A stretch of 44,763 bases of DNA from UBA993 sp964436815 (GCA_964436815.1 CAYTER010000016.1:1-44763); one strand, 5' to 3'. Positions 33,593-41,497 are shown, counted from the first letter of the stretch. Program-made: numbers and translations. Notes: generated from the letters alone by a model not told the origin.

Positions 33593-34609
33593 TTGAAACT
33601 GGAAGGAAACTGCCAGACTACCGCCATGGGCATTATGCCCCACACCGATGTGAATAAAGCGCTCAAACTGGCCCTGACGCTGGACATCCCCTACTGGCCA
33701 CAGCTGCCGAAAGTAAACTTCTTTGAAGATATGTATGCCCAGATATCGGAGCATTTTCCCGGTATTGTCCTGGATGTTGAAAAACGGGAAGTACGCTTTT
33801 CGATTGAAAAATTTTATGCCGATCTGGAAGAATACCTGCCCCGCTGGGAGGATGAAGATTTTTTCCGCCTCTCCCCCGATTACTCTGTAGTCTTTCACCA
33901 GTTCCTTGAACTCGATCTCTCTTCCTACCAATTCATCAGGGGACAGAGTATCGGACCGGTCAGTTACGGGCTGAAGATTATTGATGAAGATAAAAAACCG
34001 ATGATCTACTACGATGAAGTGCGGGACCTGGTTTTTGACTTTGTAGCGAAAAAACTGCAGGCTCAGCTTAGCGAAATGCAAAAAGTGCACCCCGGAGCTT
34101 TCGTCTGGGTTGACGAACCCGGCCTGGAAATGATTTTTATGGCTTTTACCGGCTATACCAGCGAAAGAGCTGCTCAGGATTACCGGTCTTTCCTGGAAAA
34201 ATTCCCAGGGCCTGCCGGAGTACATCTTTGTGGCAATCCTGACTGGTCTTTTCTGTTACAGTTAAATCTTGACGTACTCTCCCTGGATGTTTTAGCCCGT
34301 GGTCATATTTTCAGCCGCTACAACAATGATCTGAAAAGTTTTCTCGATCGGGGCGGCATTATTTCCTGGGGAATTACCCCGACCCTGACTGAGGAATTTG
34401 AACGGGAAAGCGTAAAATCTATGATCGCTAATCTTGACAACCTTTGGAACAGCCTTGATCAGAGCGGCATCCCCCGCGAGCAGATCCTGAAACAGGCCTG
34501 GCTGGCCCCGGCCCGCTGCTGCCTGGTCAACCTCGACGGGGAGGAAACAGTAGCCAAATCTTTCCGCATGCTGCAAAAGGTCGCCGAACATTATAAAGCG
34601 CAGTTATAG
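33593..34609 (+). CDS. MetE/UROD-like zinc-site methyltransferase of unknown substrate
   Basis: A 338-residue protein resembling the catalytic half of cobalamin-independent methionine synthase and short 'core-MetE/UROD-like' methyltransferases: an early TTAMGIMPHTDVNKALKLAL segment, a long-distance WVDEPGLEM motif near 172, HLCG with H211 and C213 (the HxC zinc pair of MetE) and a late Cys pair C308-C309 (APARCCLV) in the place of the third ligand. The N-terminal half of full MetE is absent. The TTG start has GAGGTGA 6 bases upstream. It is divergent from znuA and shares its operator region, so zinc control is likely. It may transfer a methyl group from a corrinoid or folate to a thiol such as homocysteine or coenzyme-like acceptor (inference). 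Confidence 0.75.
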   Translation: MKLEGNCQTTAMGIMPHTDVNKALKLALTLDIPYWPQLPKVNFFEDMYAQISEHFPGIVLDVEKREVRFSIEKFYADLEEYLPRWEDEDFFRLSPDYSVVFHQFLELDLSSYQFIRGQSIGPVSYGLKIIDEDKKPMIYYDEVRDLVFDFVAKKLQAQLSEMQKVHPGAFVWVDEPGLEMIFMAFTGYTSERAAQDYRSFLEKFPGPAGVHLCGNPDWSFLLQLNLDVLSLDVLARGHIFSRYNNDLKSFLDRGGIISWGITPTLTEEFERESVKSMIANLDNLWNSLDQSGIPREQILKQAWLAPARCCLVNLDGEETVAKSFRMLQKVAEHYKAQL

Positions 34610-34661
34610 CGGGCAGTAAAAGCGGATGATAAATTGGCGATGACTTAGAATTGATCTCCCC

Positions 34662-34928
34662 TTATGGTTTCTCTTTATTTTTTGCCGAGGGGGGATGCTC
34701 CATATTCATGTATTTCCCGCCCTTCTCCAGCTCATCGAGCATTTGGTCCAGTCTCTTTTGCTTGGTTTCTCTCAGCTTGCCCTGTTCGATCCAGCTCAGG
34801 TAGTCATTCTGTTGGTAAGCCGGGCGTTTTTTATAAGCATCCATTAACCCCCGCCTTAGCAAGGCTGTTTTAACAAACCCGGGCATGGCCTGTTTGGGCC
34901 GTTTCAGTTTTGAAAAATCCTGGGCCAT
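34662..34928 (-). CDS. Small YdeI/OmdA-family-like protein
   Basis: An 88-residue basic protein with the segment RPAYQQNDYLSWIEQGKLRETKQKRLDQMLDEL, which is close to the C-terminal part of the YdeI/OmpD-associated (OmdA) family. It lacks the preceding domain of larger members. The ATG at 34928 has GAGGAGG 8 bases upstream. It is a single gene between the MetE-like gene and the TRAP transporter. OmdA-type proteins are reported around bacteriocin protection, but function here is unknown. Confidence 0.7.
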   Translation of the reverse strand: MAQDFSKLKRPKQAMPGFVKTALLRRGLMDAYKKRPAYQQNDYLSWIEQGKLRETKQKRLDQMLDELEKGGKYMNMEHPPSAKNKEKP

Positions 34929-34974
34929 GATTAACCTCCTCAAACGCTTTATAAAACAAAGTATAAAAAATAAA

Positions 34975-35054
34975 AGCGTGTTTTCACTGTTCTCCGATTT
35001 GTCCTAATCATAACAGAGAAAGACAAAGAATGAAAAGTAACAGGTCAACACGCT
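34975..35054. repeat. Imperfect 80-bp inverted repeat
   Basis: The outer arms AGCGTGTT (34975-34982) and AACACGCT (35047-35054) are perfect, and inner matches CTGTT/AACAG and TTTGTC/GACAAA continue the symmetry, giving a long imperfect stem in the 170-base space between the small gene and the TRAP permease stop. No run of U follows. It may be a regulatory or decayed mobile sequence; no other copy was noticed in the window. Confidence 0.4.
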
Positions 35055-35098
35055 AGCGATGATTCTTCTTGCCTGGCTATAATCTTAATGCTGCCAGC

Positions 35099-36397
35099 CT
35101 AAAACATCAGGCCGGGCAGGAATAAAACGATCTGCGGAAAAGCGGCAACCAACACAGAAGCAATGAGTAAAGTTATCCAGAAAGGCCACTGGGCGGCAAA
35201 TACCTGTGCCGAAGGCACCTTGGTAATTGATGAAGCCACAAGGCTGACCACACCCACCGGCGGAGTGAGTAGACCTGTGAGCAGCATCATAATGGTCATA
35301 ACGCCAAACCAGACCCCGTTATAGCCAAGGGACATAACAATCGGATAAATGATCGGGGTCATGATTACCAGGGTGGCCATTTCGTCCATAAAGGTCCCCA
35401 TGATCGTATAGATGGCCAGGATAATGAGAATGATAAAAAAAGGCGCAATATGCAGATCATCGATATAGTCGGTCAGACGCATCGGAATTAAGCTTCTGGT
35501 CAGAAAGGCGCCAAACAGCTTTCCGCCGATCAAAACCATGAAGACCATGGCCGTGATCCTGACCGAGGCAATAATCGCATCGATAAAGTTTTTCCACTTT
35601 AACCGGCCGACAACAACCGAAAATATAAGCGACAGGAACGCTCCCACTGCCCCGGCTTCCGTCGGAGTAAAGAAACCACCGTAAATACCGCCGATACTGA
35701 GCAGAAAGATCAGGGGAATTGCCCACACATATTTAAGTTCCTGCCAGGGAAAAGGAATCTTTTCCGTAAGCGCAGCGGGCGCCAGTTTCGGTTTCCAGAG
35801 CAAAACCAGGTAGACCGTAACCATTAACAGGATCATGGTCATAATCCCCGGTAAAAACCCACCGATCAGAACCTGGCCGATTGACTCCTCGGTCAGGGCG
35901 CCGTAGACCACCAGGGCGGTGCTGGGCGGGATGACCACCCCTAAGGTTGAACCGACGGCAGAAACTCCGGCGGCAAAACCGGGATCATACTTGTAGCGGC
36001 GCATTTCCGGCACAGCAACAGCTGAAATCGTGGAAACCGATGCAACAACAGATCCGCAGACAGCGCCAAAAGCAGCCCCGGCGCCGATAGTGGCGATGGC
36101 CATGCCACCCTTGATTCTGCCGATGATACCGTTGATCACTTCGTATAAATCAGCTCCCAGGTTGGCCTTGGAGAGGAACAACCCCATGAGGACAAAAAGC
36201 GGAATTACACTGAAACTGTAAGTCTGGGTAATCGAAATAATATCAATACCTAATTTTTTCATGGCCGGCCCGGTGGAAGTCAGCATAATGTTGCCCAAAA
36301 TAGCTACTATGGTCATGGCAATCCCGACAGGAATTCTGATCACCAGTAAAACAAGAAGAAAGATGATACCCAGGATTCCGATTTCAATCGACGTCAT
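35099..36397 (-). CDS. TRAP transporter large permease (DctM-like)
   Basis: A 432-residue membrane protein of about 12 helices of the TRAP large-subunit family. Conserved segments are ISITQTYSFSVIPLFVLMGLFLSKANLG, GMAIATIGAGAAFGAVCGSVVASVSTISAVAVPEMRRYKYDPGFAAGVSA read in parts, and IMTPIIYPIVMSLGYNGVWFG. It transports with Na+ the small acid delivered by the binding protein. It overlaps the small permease gene by 14 bases. It ends the TRAP operon; no terminator with a U-run is visible. Confidence 0.95.
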   Translation of the reverse strand: MTSIEIGILGIIFLLVLLVIRIPVGIAMTIVAILGNIMLTSTGPAMKKLGIDIISITQTYSFSVIPLFVLMGLFLSKANLGADLYEVINGIIGRIKGGMAIATIGAGAAFGAVCGSVVASVSTISAVAVPEMRRYKYDPGFAAGVSAVGSTLGVVIPPSTALVVYGALTEESIGQVLIGGFLPGIMTMILLMVTVYLVLLWKPKLAPAALTEKIPFPWQELKYVWAIPLIFLLSIGGIYGGFFTPTEAGAVGAFLSLIFSVVVGRLKWKNFIDAIIASVRITAMVFMVLIGGKLFGAFLTRSLIPMRLTDYIDDLHIAPFFIILIILAIYTIMGTFMDEMATLVIMTPIIYPIVMSLGYNGVWFGVMTIMMLLTGLLTPPVGVVSLVASSITKVPSAQVFAAQWPFWITLLIASVLVAAFPQIVLFLPGLMF

Positions 36398-36875
36398 TGC
36401 TCAGTACCCCTCCCTCCTTGATTAGAAGCAAATCAGATATAATGGCAAGAATATAGCCGATCAGCCCAATCGCGGCGATCATGGCTACCGGCCAGAGCGG
36501 GATTTTCAGAATTGCGGTGCTGGCGTTAGTTGATACCAAAGTTCGGCCGTAATCAAAAACCACCCAGCAGATCAGAAGCGTTATTGCCAGGTAGATCAGG
36601 GAACTGAGAATTGAGATAAAACGGCGACCTTTGTACGGCAAGCGTTCGTAGACGACATCAATCACCACGTGCTCTTTAAAATGCTGGGCATAGCCAACCC
36701 CGAAAAACACAATAAATGTGAGCACCAGGTTGGTCAGTTCATAACTGCCCGAAATAGGCCGGTTCATGAAACTGCGCATAATCACGTCGGCAACAGTCAT
36801 CAACATCAGCCCGACCATCGTCACCACACTGATATATTGTAAATAATAGTTGATTTTTTTGATCATTTCCCGCAA
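36384..36875 (-). CDS. TRAP transporter small permease (DctQ-like)
   Basis: A 163-residue, four-helix membrane protein of the DctQ family, with the typical VMLMTVADVIMRSFMNRPISGSYEL region read in part (MTVADVIMRSFMNRPI) and KEHVVIDVVYERLP. It forms the membrane part with the large permease. The TTG start has GGGGGGTG 7-8 bases upstream; an in-frame ATG three codons later is an alternative. A hairpin at 36950-36983 separates it from the binding protein gene. Confidence 0.93.
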   Translation of the reverse strand: MREMIKKINYYLQYISVVTMVGLMLMTVADVIMRSFMNRPISGSYELTNLVLTFIVFFGVGYAQHFKEHVVIDVVYERLPYKGRRFISILSSLIYLAITLLICWVVFDYGRTLVSTNASTAILKIPLWPVAMIAAIGLIGYILAIISDLLLIKEGGVLSNDVD

Positions 36876-36949
36876 GCAGAAACACCCCCCAAGTATTCGG
36901 GATAGGGATAAGCGAATTATATATTTTACTCCCTGACTTGATGCAAAAG

Positions 36950-36983
36950 GGTTACGGTGGCTTTTTTATCAGCCACCGTAACC
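36950..36983 (-). terminator. Hairpin between TRAP binding protein and permease genes
   Basis: A perfect 13-bp stem (36950-36962 with 36971-36983) and 8-base loop. On the minus strand it is followed by CTTTTGC, a short U-run. It probably lets part of transcription stop after the binding protein gene, giving more binding protein than permease. Confidence 0.75.
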
Positions 36984-37048
36984 GTTAATTAAAATTCAAA
37001 CGCCAAGATTTAATACTTTAGCATTTTGAATCTGAAGCCCGGCTTTAT

Positions 37049-38131
37049 TTATCTCAGGCTGTCCCTGATCGAAATCATCAGGTCGTAGAAGCCCTGGGCA
37101 TCATAACCTTTGCCGGTCATTTCGGCAATGTATTCTTCCACTACCGGAGCAGCCAGCTCGGCAAATGCAGCTTTTTCCTCGGGGGTAAGCATGTGCACTT
37201 CCATGCCTTCCGCGATCATTGCTTCTACTCCACCATCGTGGAGGTCATCATAGTAACGGGCTGACTTAAGGCTCAGTTCCTTTCCACCGATAGTTTCAAA
37301 TAAGGCCTGATCTTCCGGGGTCAGCCTGTTCCAGGCGTCCCAGCTGATAGCCATAACCTGCGGCGATACGTAAAGGTTCATTCCTTCCGTTGCGTAACTC
37401 AGAACTTCATAGAGCCTGTAAGTTGGAATGGCGGAAGCTCCGGTTGCCATACCGTCAACAACCCCGCGCTCGATGTTGTCATAAGCATCAGGCATCGGCA
37501 TACCGGCAGTGGTAGCGCCGAATTTAGCCAGAGACTTGTCAACCATCGGGCTGGCGCTTCTCAGCTTGACACCCTGCAGGTCGCTGGGAACATAGATCGG
37601 TTTGTTGGAAGTATAAACATCGCCAACATCAGTTGTATAGAAGTTGAAAACTTTAAATGCACTGTACTCTTCCTGGAACTCCTCACTCTGCTCGAGCAGA
37701 CCCCAGATGGTTGCAGTTGCTTCTTCGGCTGACTCGAAATGGTCGAAGAGCTCGATGAACTCGGTCAGCGGGAAGCGGCCTGCAGTATAACCCTGCAGGG
37801 TCCAGATCATGTCAACAGCGCCGGTGGAAACATCATCAATCGCCGAGGTTCCGGTAGTAATGGAACCGCCGGGATGCAGGTTGATAACGATCCGGCCTTC
37901 GCTTTTCTCCATAATTTCTTCAACGAAGGGGACAATAATATCTACGTGATGATGATGTCCCGCCGGGAACGGATGGGCAAAGGTCAGTTCGACAACCTCT
38001 ACCGGTGCGGCAGGCTCTTCTCCTTCAGCAGGGGGCTCGGTAACAGTTTCCTGGGTCCCGCAGCCAACTACGCTGAAAAGCATAAAAAACACAGCAATTA
38101 AACCAACAAACAACATTAATTTCTTACTCAT
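37049..38131 (-). CDS. TRAP transporter substrate-binding lipoprotein (DctP-like)
   Basis: A 360-residue extracytoplasmic binding protein of the DctP family with a lipobox (FSVVGC) and an acidic linker. The mature protein begins LTFAHPFPAGHHHHVDI. The Arg that usually binds a substrate carboxylate lies in DLQGVKLRSASPMV, followed by PMPDAYDNIERGVVDGMATG, a family mark. The start ATG at 38131 has GAGGG 8 bases upstream; a longer frame begins 21 bases earlier. DctP proteins bind organic acids. Given the methyl-transfer operon immediately upstream on the same strand, the ligand could be a methylated or methoxylated carboxylate (inference). Confidence 0.93.
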   Translation of the reverse strand: MSKKLMLFVGLIAVFFMLFSVVGCGTQETVTEPPAEGEEPAAPVEVVELTFAHPFPAGHHHHVDIIVPFVEEIMEKSEGRIVINLHPGGSITTGTSAIDDVSTGAVDMIWTLQGYTAGRFPLTEFIELFDHFESAEEATATIWGLLEQSEEFQEEYSAFKVFNFYTTDVGDVYTSNKPIYVPSDLQGVKLRSASPMVDKSLAKFGATTAGMPMPDAYDNIERGVVDGMATGASAIPTYRLYEVLSYATEGMNLYVSPQVMAISWDAWNRLTPEDQALFETIGGKELSLKSARYYDDLHDGGVEAMIAEGMEVHMLTPEEKAAFAELAAPVVEEYIAEMTGKGYDAQGFYDLMISIRDSLR

Positions 38132-38442
38132 AAGTTTTCCCTCACTTATCATAAATTTGTGCTGCTACCGGTATAACAGGACTACCGGCAAATCGTGGTG
38201 CTTCGTATAAACATCACCTTCCGTATCTTGATTCTATCCCTACAATATTCACCCCGCACCGGACTAGCGCTGATGCGCTGCAAATATATGACAGGCTGTA
38301 TTCCTATAAATTCACTTGGTTTGATAGTAATTTAAAAATAGCCCATTTTTAATTTTTTGTCAACTTGCCTGTGTTTATATTAACAGAATCTTAATATTCA
38401 TTACGAATATGTAGTCCTTTGTACCATGAACTTTTGTCTAAA
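38132..38442 (-). other. Leader and promoter region of the TRAP operon
   Basis: These 311 bases have no gene. They hold a sigma-70 promoter (38335-38363), an A/T-rich inverted repeat ATATTC-N5-GAATAT (38394-38410) about 30 bases upstream of the -35, and a leader of about 195 bases with two small stems (AGCGC/GCGCT at 38267-38280; CCGGTA/TACCGG at 38168-38188). No known riboswitch class was recognised. Confidence 0.5.
38335..38363 (-). promoter_or_regulatory. Sigma-70-type promoter for dctP
   Basis: Minus strand: -35 TTGACA (38358-38363), 17-base spacer, -10 TATTTT (38335-38340). Together they make one of the clearest standard promoters in the window. Transcription would begin near 38328, leaving a long 5' leader before the dctP ATG. 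Confidence 0.65.
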
Positions 38443-38586
38443 TCAATAACATAGAAACATAATGAACCCGAACAGCTGCTCTTCAATATCTTCCACCTTT
38501 GGAGCGGCAAAAACCGCTTCCTGCTCACTCATATCAGGGTAAATTTCCTTTACCCGGTCCAGGGTTTGATAATATTTTGTTTCCAA
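38443..38586 (-). CDS. Small 47-residue protein at the end of the methyltransferase operon
   Basis: A TTG-started frame of 47 codons with AGGAG and correct spacing (7-8 bases), 14 bases after the UroD-like stop. It is acidic, helical-looking in the middle (MSEQEAVFAAPKVEDIEEQL) and ends in a hydrophobic, cysteine-containing tail (FGFIMFLCY). It is too short for a general gene finder, but the ribosome site, position and composition favour a real gene. No family is recognised. It could be an assembly or anchoring partner of the methyltransferase; the hydrophobic end might touch the membrane. Confidence 0.55.
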   Translation of the reverse strand: METKYYQTLDRVKEIYPDMSEQEAVFAAPKVEDIEEQLFGFIMFLCY

Positions 38587-38600
38587 AGTATACACACTCC

Positions 38601-39758
38601 TTAATAAACTGCATGTTCCGCAACGTAACTGAGAACGGCCTTCAGATTGTCAGTATCAACGCTGTCAAGCGAAACAGGGCTTTTATCCATTGAAAAATAA
38701 TACTTACCGCCCGGAGCCAGGATATCGATCAGCTCCTTGACTTTGTCGATACACTGTTCCCTGGTTCCGGTTTTCAGCAGGGTGATCGGGTAAAAACCGG
38801 AGATGATATGCTTGGCTCCCAAAACATCTTTGACCTTTTGAGGATCGCCGTATTCAAATAGCATGATCGTGTTTTCCGGCAGTTCGTAAAGATAATCGAG
38901 GTAACGCATCCAATCCTGTTCACAAAAGATAAATGATGGCTGGCCCATCGCTTTCAGCCCTTCCACAGTCTCCTTAAATGTCGGCCAGTAAAAACGTTCA
39001 AAATCTTTAGGCCGCATATAGGGTGCCATGTGCAGCGGGATAAACGTAGCCCCAAGAGGGTTGGGGGCCTTAAATTTGCCCATCTTGATCATCAGGGGTG
39101 TCACCGCTTTAGCTGCCGCTTCCACCTGATCGGGATAACGGCGGATGTCGGTAAGGATATTCTTAAAACCCCGCAGCTGATCCGCCACATAATCAAGGGG
39201 CGCTTCACAGGTTCCGGCGCCAAAATTGGCACTGGCGTAACCGTATTTATCCCTCAGCCGGTTATTGGCATCCCTGATTCTGGCGAACTCGTCGTTAAAA
39301 ATCTTAAAGGCCTTGGCCATGGTTAATGATTTTTGGTTCGCATTGCCCGTATCCAGGTTCCCGTAGAGCCGGGGAAGCACTTTTTCTACAATGCAGTCAT
39401 AAGGCGAGGCAATAAAATCATCGTATTCATCTTTATCCAAACCCTCCACTTCGGGATGCTGCAAAAAACCGCTGGAAGACATCAGCCAGTTTTTAGCTCC
39501 CAGTTGGGTGTAGAGGGCTGGGAACCGGGAGGCCGCTACCGGCAGCATATCGCAGAAAAAATCACGGCAGACACAATCGGCGATCGCCTCGTAATTTTCA
39601 GTCTGCCACTGAGCTTCCAGCAGGTTAACTCCGGCGTACTGCGCCGCAAACTCGTACGTTACACGCGCACCCACCGGTACCCGCTTGGGGATTTTGTTAT
39701 TAAACAGGTCAACAAAAAGCTGCTCTCTTTCCTCCCTAAATGCTTCTACCCCGGCCAT
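38601..39758 (-). CDS. Uroporphyrinogen-decarboxylase-family corrinoid methyltransferase (MtvB-like candidate)
   Basis: A 385-residue member of the UroD/MtaA superfamily, which includes methyltransferases acting on corrinoid proteins. Visible features are the N-terminal VPVGARVTYEFAAQYAG, the GTCEAPLDYVADQLRGFK region, PLHMAPYMRPKDFERFYWP and SFIFCEQDWMRYLDYL with a single Cys. The HxC zinc motif of MtaA/MtbA is not present, so metal use is uncertain. It follows the corrinoid gene with no gap (its ATG directly follows the corrinoid TAG stop). Gene order matches the three-component O-demethylases of acetogens, in which a UroD-like MtvB takes a methyl group from the substrate. It may be the substrate-facing methyltransferase I here (inference). 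Confidence 0.8.
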   Translation of the reverse strand: MAGVEAFREEREQLFVDLFNNKIPKRVPVGARVTYEFAAQYAGVNLLEAQWQTENYEAIADCVCRDFFCDMLPVAASRFPALYTQLGAKNWLMSSSGFLQHPEVEGLDKDEYDDFIASPYDCIVEKVLPRLYGNLDTGNANQKSLTMAKAFKIFNDEFARIRDANNRLRDKYGYASANFGAGTCEAPLDYVADQLRGFKNILTDIRRYPDQVEAAAKAVTPLMIKMGKFKAPNPLGATFIPLHMAPYMRPKDFERFYWPTFKETVEGLKAMGQPSFIFCEQDWMRYLDYLYELPENTIMLFEYGDPQKVKDVLGAKHIISGFYPITLLKTGTREQCIDKVKELIDILAPGGKYYFSMDKSPVSLDSVDTDNLKAVLSYVAEHAVY

Positions 39759-40397
39759 CTAATTCACCCACCCCTTACAGATTTTAATCCCTTCTGCTGC
39801 ATTGGTGGTGTGGGCATCAGCGCCCATCTGTTCAGCCGCCTCTTTGGTTACGGGATTACCGCCAATAATAATTTTCAGGTTATCCCTGAGGCCTTCTTCT
39901 TTAAAAGCAGCTACTACATCTTTCATCGATTCAAGCGCTAAAGTTAAAACTCCGCTCATGCCCAATATATCCGGCTCCAGTTCCCTGGCTTTTTGCACAA
40001 AGAGATCAGAAGATACGTCAACTCCGAGATCGTGTACCTCAAAACCGGCCGCTTCGGCCATACTTTTAAAGATGTTTTTGCCGATATTATGAAGATCGCC
40101 TGCTACCGTGCCCAGCAGGATACTGCCGATTTTTGTCCTGTCGTCGGAGCCTAAAGCCGGTTTCAGGATATCAATCGCGCTGGTCAGCATTTCTCCGGCA
40201 TAAATCAGGTCGCCAACAAAATACTCTTCTTTCTCAAACAGGTCGCCGACAATAACCATCCCTTTCTGGCAGGCGTCAACAGCCTGCAGGGCTTCGGCTT
40301 CCGACGGGCCGCCGGCAACAAATTCCTCAAGCATCGCCAATACTTTTTCTTCTTCCAGTTCGCCAACGGCTTCTGTCAGTTCCTGATAATTGATCAT
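39759..40397 (-). CDS. Corrinoid-binding methyltransferase protein (MtvC/MtaC-like)
   Basis: A 212-residue protein with the two-domain build of methyl-carrying corrinoid proteins: a helical N-terminus (about 1-85, FEKEEYFVGDLIYAGEML being characteristic) and a Rossmann-like B12 domain with GDLHNIGKNI (the DxHxxG His that ligates cobalt), GVLTLALESM and GGNPVTKEAAEQMGAD. It shuttles the methyl group between the UroD-like protein and the AcsE-like protein. It lies between these two genes. The N-terminal sequence differs from the corrinoid protein fragment at the left edge, so these are separate systems. Confidence 0.92.
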   Translation of the reverse strand: MINYQELTEAVGELEEEKVLAMLEEFVAGGPSEAEALQAVDACQKGMVIVGDLFEKEEYFVGDLIYAGEMLTSAIDILKPALGSDDRTKIGSILLGTVAGDLHNIGKNIFKSMAEAAGFEVHDLGVDVSSDLFVQKARELEPDILGMSGVLTLALESMKDVVAAFKEEGLRDNLKIIIGGNPVTKEAAEQMGADAHTTNAAEGIKICKGWVN

Positions 40398-40435
40398 CTT
40401 AGAGATCCTCGCTTTCTATCGGAAATTACTGAAGT

Positions 40436-41245
40436 TTAATTGCTTTTTAGCGGTCCGATCTTGTTCTTACGGTATGCATTCGAGAAATTACGGCAGTGCC
40501 GGTCACGTCCCAGAAGCGCCTCTACGGCCAACAGGGTGGTCATCATTTCGCGATCAAGGGGGTCCATGATTGCCGAATCCATGCCGGCATACAGGGCAAT
40601 GGCCAGAAAGTTCTGGTTCACTGCCTTACGCAGGGGCATGCCAAATGAAATATTGCTTAACCCTGATGTAACTTTCAAGTCAGGGTACAATTTTTTTGTC
40701 TGTTCCAGGGTCCCGATAAATTTAAGGAGCGATTGATTATCGGTCGAGAGGGCTATAACCAGCGGATCGAGATGAATGCGCTCCGGTTTGATATTGTGAC
40801 CGCCCGCCTGGTCAACGATATTTTTAGTGATTTCCACTCTTTTATCCACATCGGAGGGAATCCCTTCATTGTCACAGGTCAGCGCGATGACCTGCCAGTC
40901 GGTATCCTTAATGAGCGGAAATATAACCTCGCACTTGTCACCCTCAGCGGAGACGGAGTTAATAATGCCCGGTTTTTTTACGCGGGGAAAAACCTGCTCG
41001 ATAGTCCGCGGATTGGGGCTGTCAATGGAAAGCGGTATCTCAACAGCGCCCTGCACGATATCAATCAACCAGATTAGGGTCTCGGCCTCAACTTCCGGCA
41101 AGGTGCCGGCACAAACATCAATATAATCAGCGCCTGCTTCCGCCTGCCTGACCGCCAGGCTGCGGATGAACTCTTCATCTTTTTCCGTAATTGCTTTTTT
41201 AACACTCGGGATGGTGCCGTTAATTTTCTCGCCGATGATGATCAT
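40436..41245 (-). CDS. Methyltetrahydrofolate:corrinoid methyltransferase (AcsE/MtvA/MtrH-like)
   Basis: A 269-residue pterin-binding TIM-barrel protein: IIIGEKINGTIPSVKKAI, DYIDVCAGT, PLSIDSPNPRTIEQ, INSVSAEGDK and TSGLSNISFGMP are the family segments that bind methyl-THF. It would move the methyl group between the corrinoid protein and tetrahydrofolate, feeding the methyl branch of the Wood-Ljungdahl pathway. The ATG at 41245 is chosen for AAGGAGGAACTTCG directly upstream. A promoter (41325-41353) precedes it, so it is the first gene of the operon. AcsE itself is normally with acs genes; here it is with a UroD-like gene, so MtvA-like is a better name. Confidence 0.9.
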   Translation of the reverse strand: MIIIGEKINGTIPSVKKAITEKDEEFIRSLAVRQAEAGADYIDVCAGTLPEVEAETLIWLIDIVQGAVEIPLSIDSPNPRTIEQVFPRVKKPGIINSVSAEGDKCEVIFPLIKDTDWQVIALTCDNEGIPSDVDKRVEITKNIVDQAGGHNIKPERIHLDPLVIALSTDNQSLLKFIGTLEQTKKLYPDLKVTSGLSNISFGMPLRKAVNQNFLAIALYAGMDSAIMDPLDREMMTTLLAVEALLGRDRHCRNFSNAYRKNKIGPLKSN

Positions 41246-41324
41246 CGAAGTTCCTCCTTCTATAAGAAGCCGGAGCATTCACTACTACTTATTATATTAT
41301 TATACTAAATTATCAACAGCATAA

Positions 41325-41353
41325 ATTATAGCCAATCTGATAATGAGATGCAA
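41325..41353 (-). promoter_or_regulatory. Promoter of the methyltransferase operon
   Basis: Minus strand: -35 TTGCAT (41348-41353), 17-base spacer, perfect -10 TATAAT (41325-41330). Start near 41318, 73 bases before the first ATG (41245). Confidence 0.65.
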
Positions 41354-41445
41354 ATTGTTTAAAGGAAAAAAATCAGTCTTACAAGAGATCGTCTTACCGG
41401 GTATTATCTGTTGTAGCTGCTCCGGATGGAAAAGGGGTTTACTTC

Positions 41446-41454
41446 TGATATACT
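41446..41454 (+). promoter_or_regulatory. Extended -10 promoter of the second ThDP enzyme gene
   Basis: TG-A-TATACT (extended -10) on the plus strand, 44 bases before the TTG start; no good -35, which suits an extended -10 element. It lies in the 250-base divergent region shared with the methyltransferase operon. Confidence 0.45.
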
Positions 41455-41497
41455 GAAATACACTATAAAAAGTTTTCATTGTGAAGGAGCGGTTAAC

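Noticed and set aside
33569..34225. Minus-strand open frame of 218 codons opposite the MetE-like gene
   Set aside because: The plus-strand gene has a ribosome site, family motifs and codon pattern; the antisense frame has none of these.
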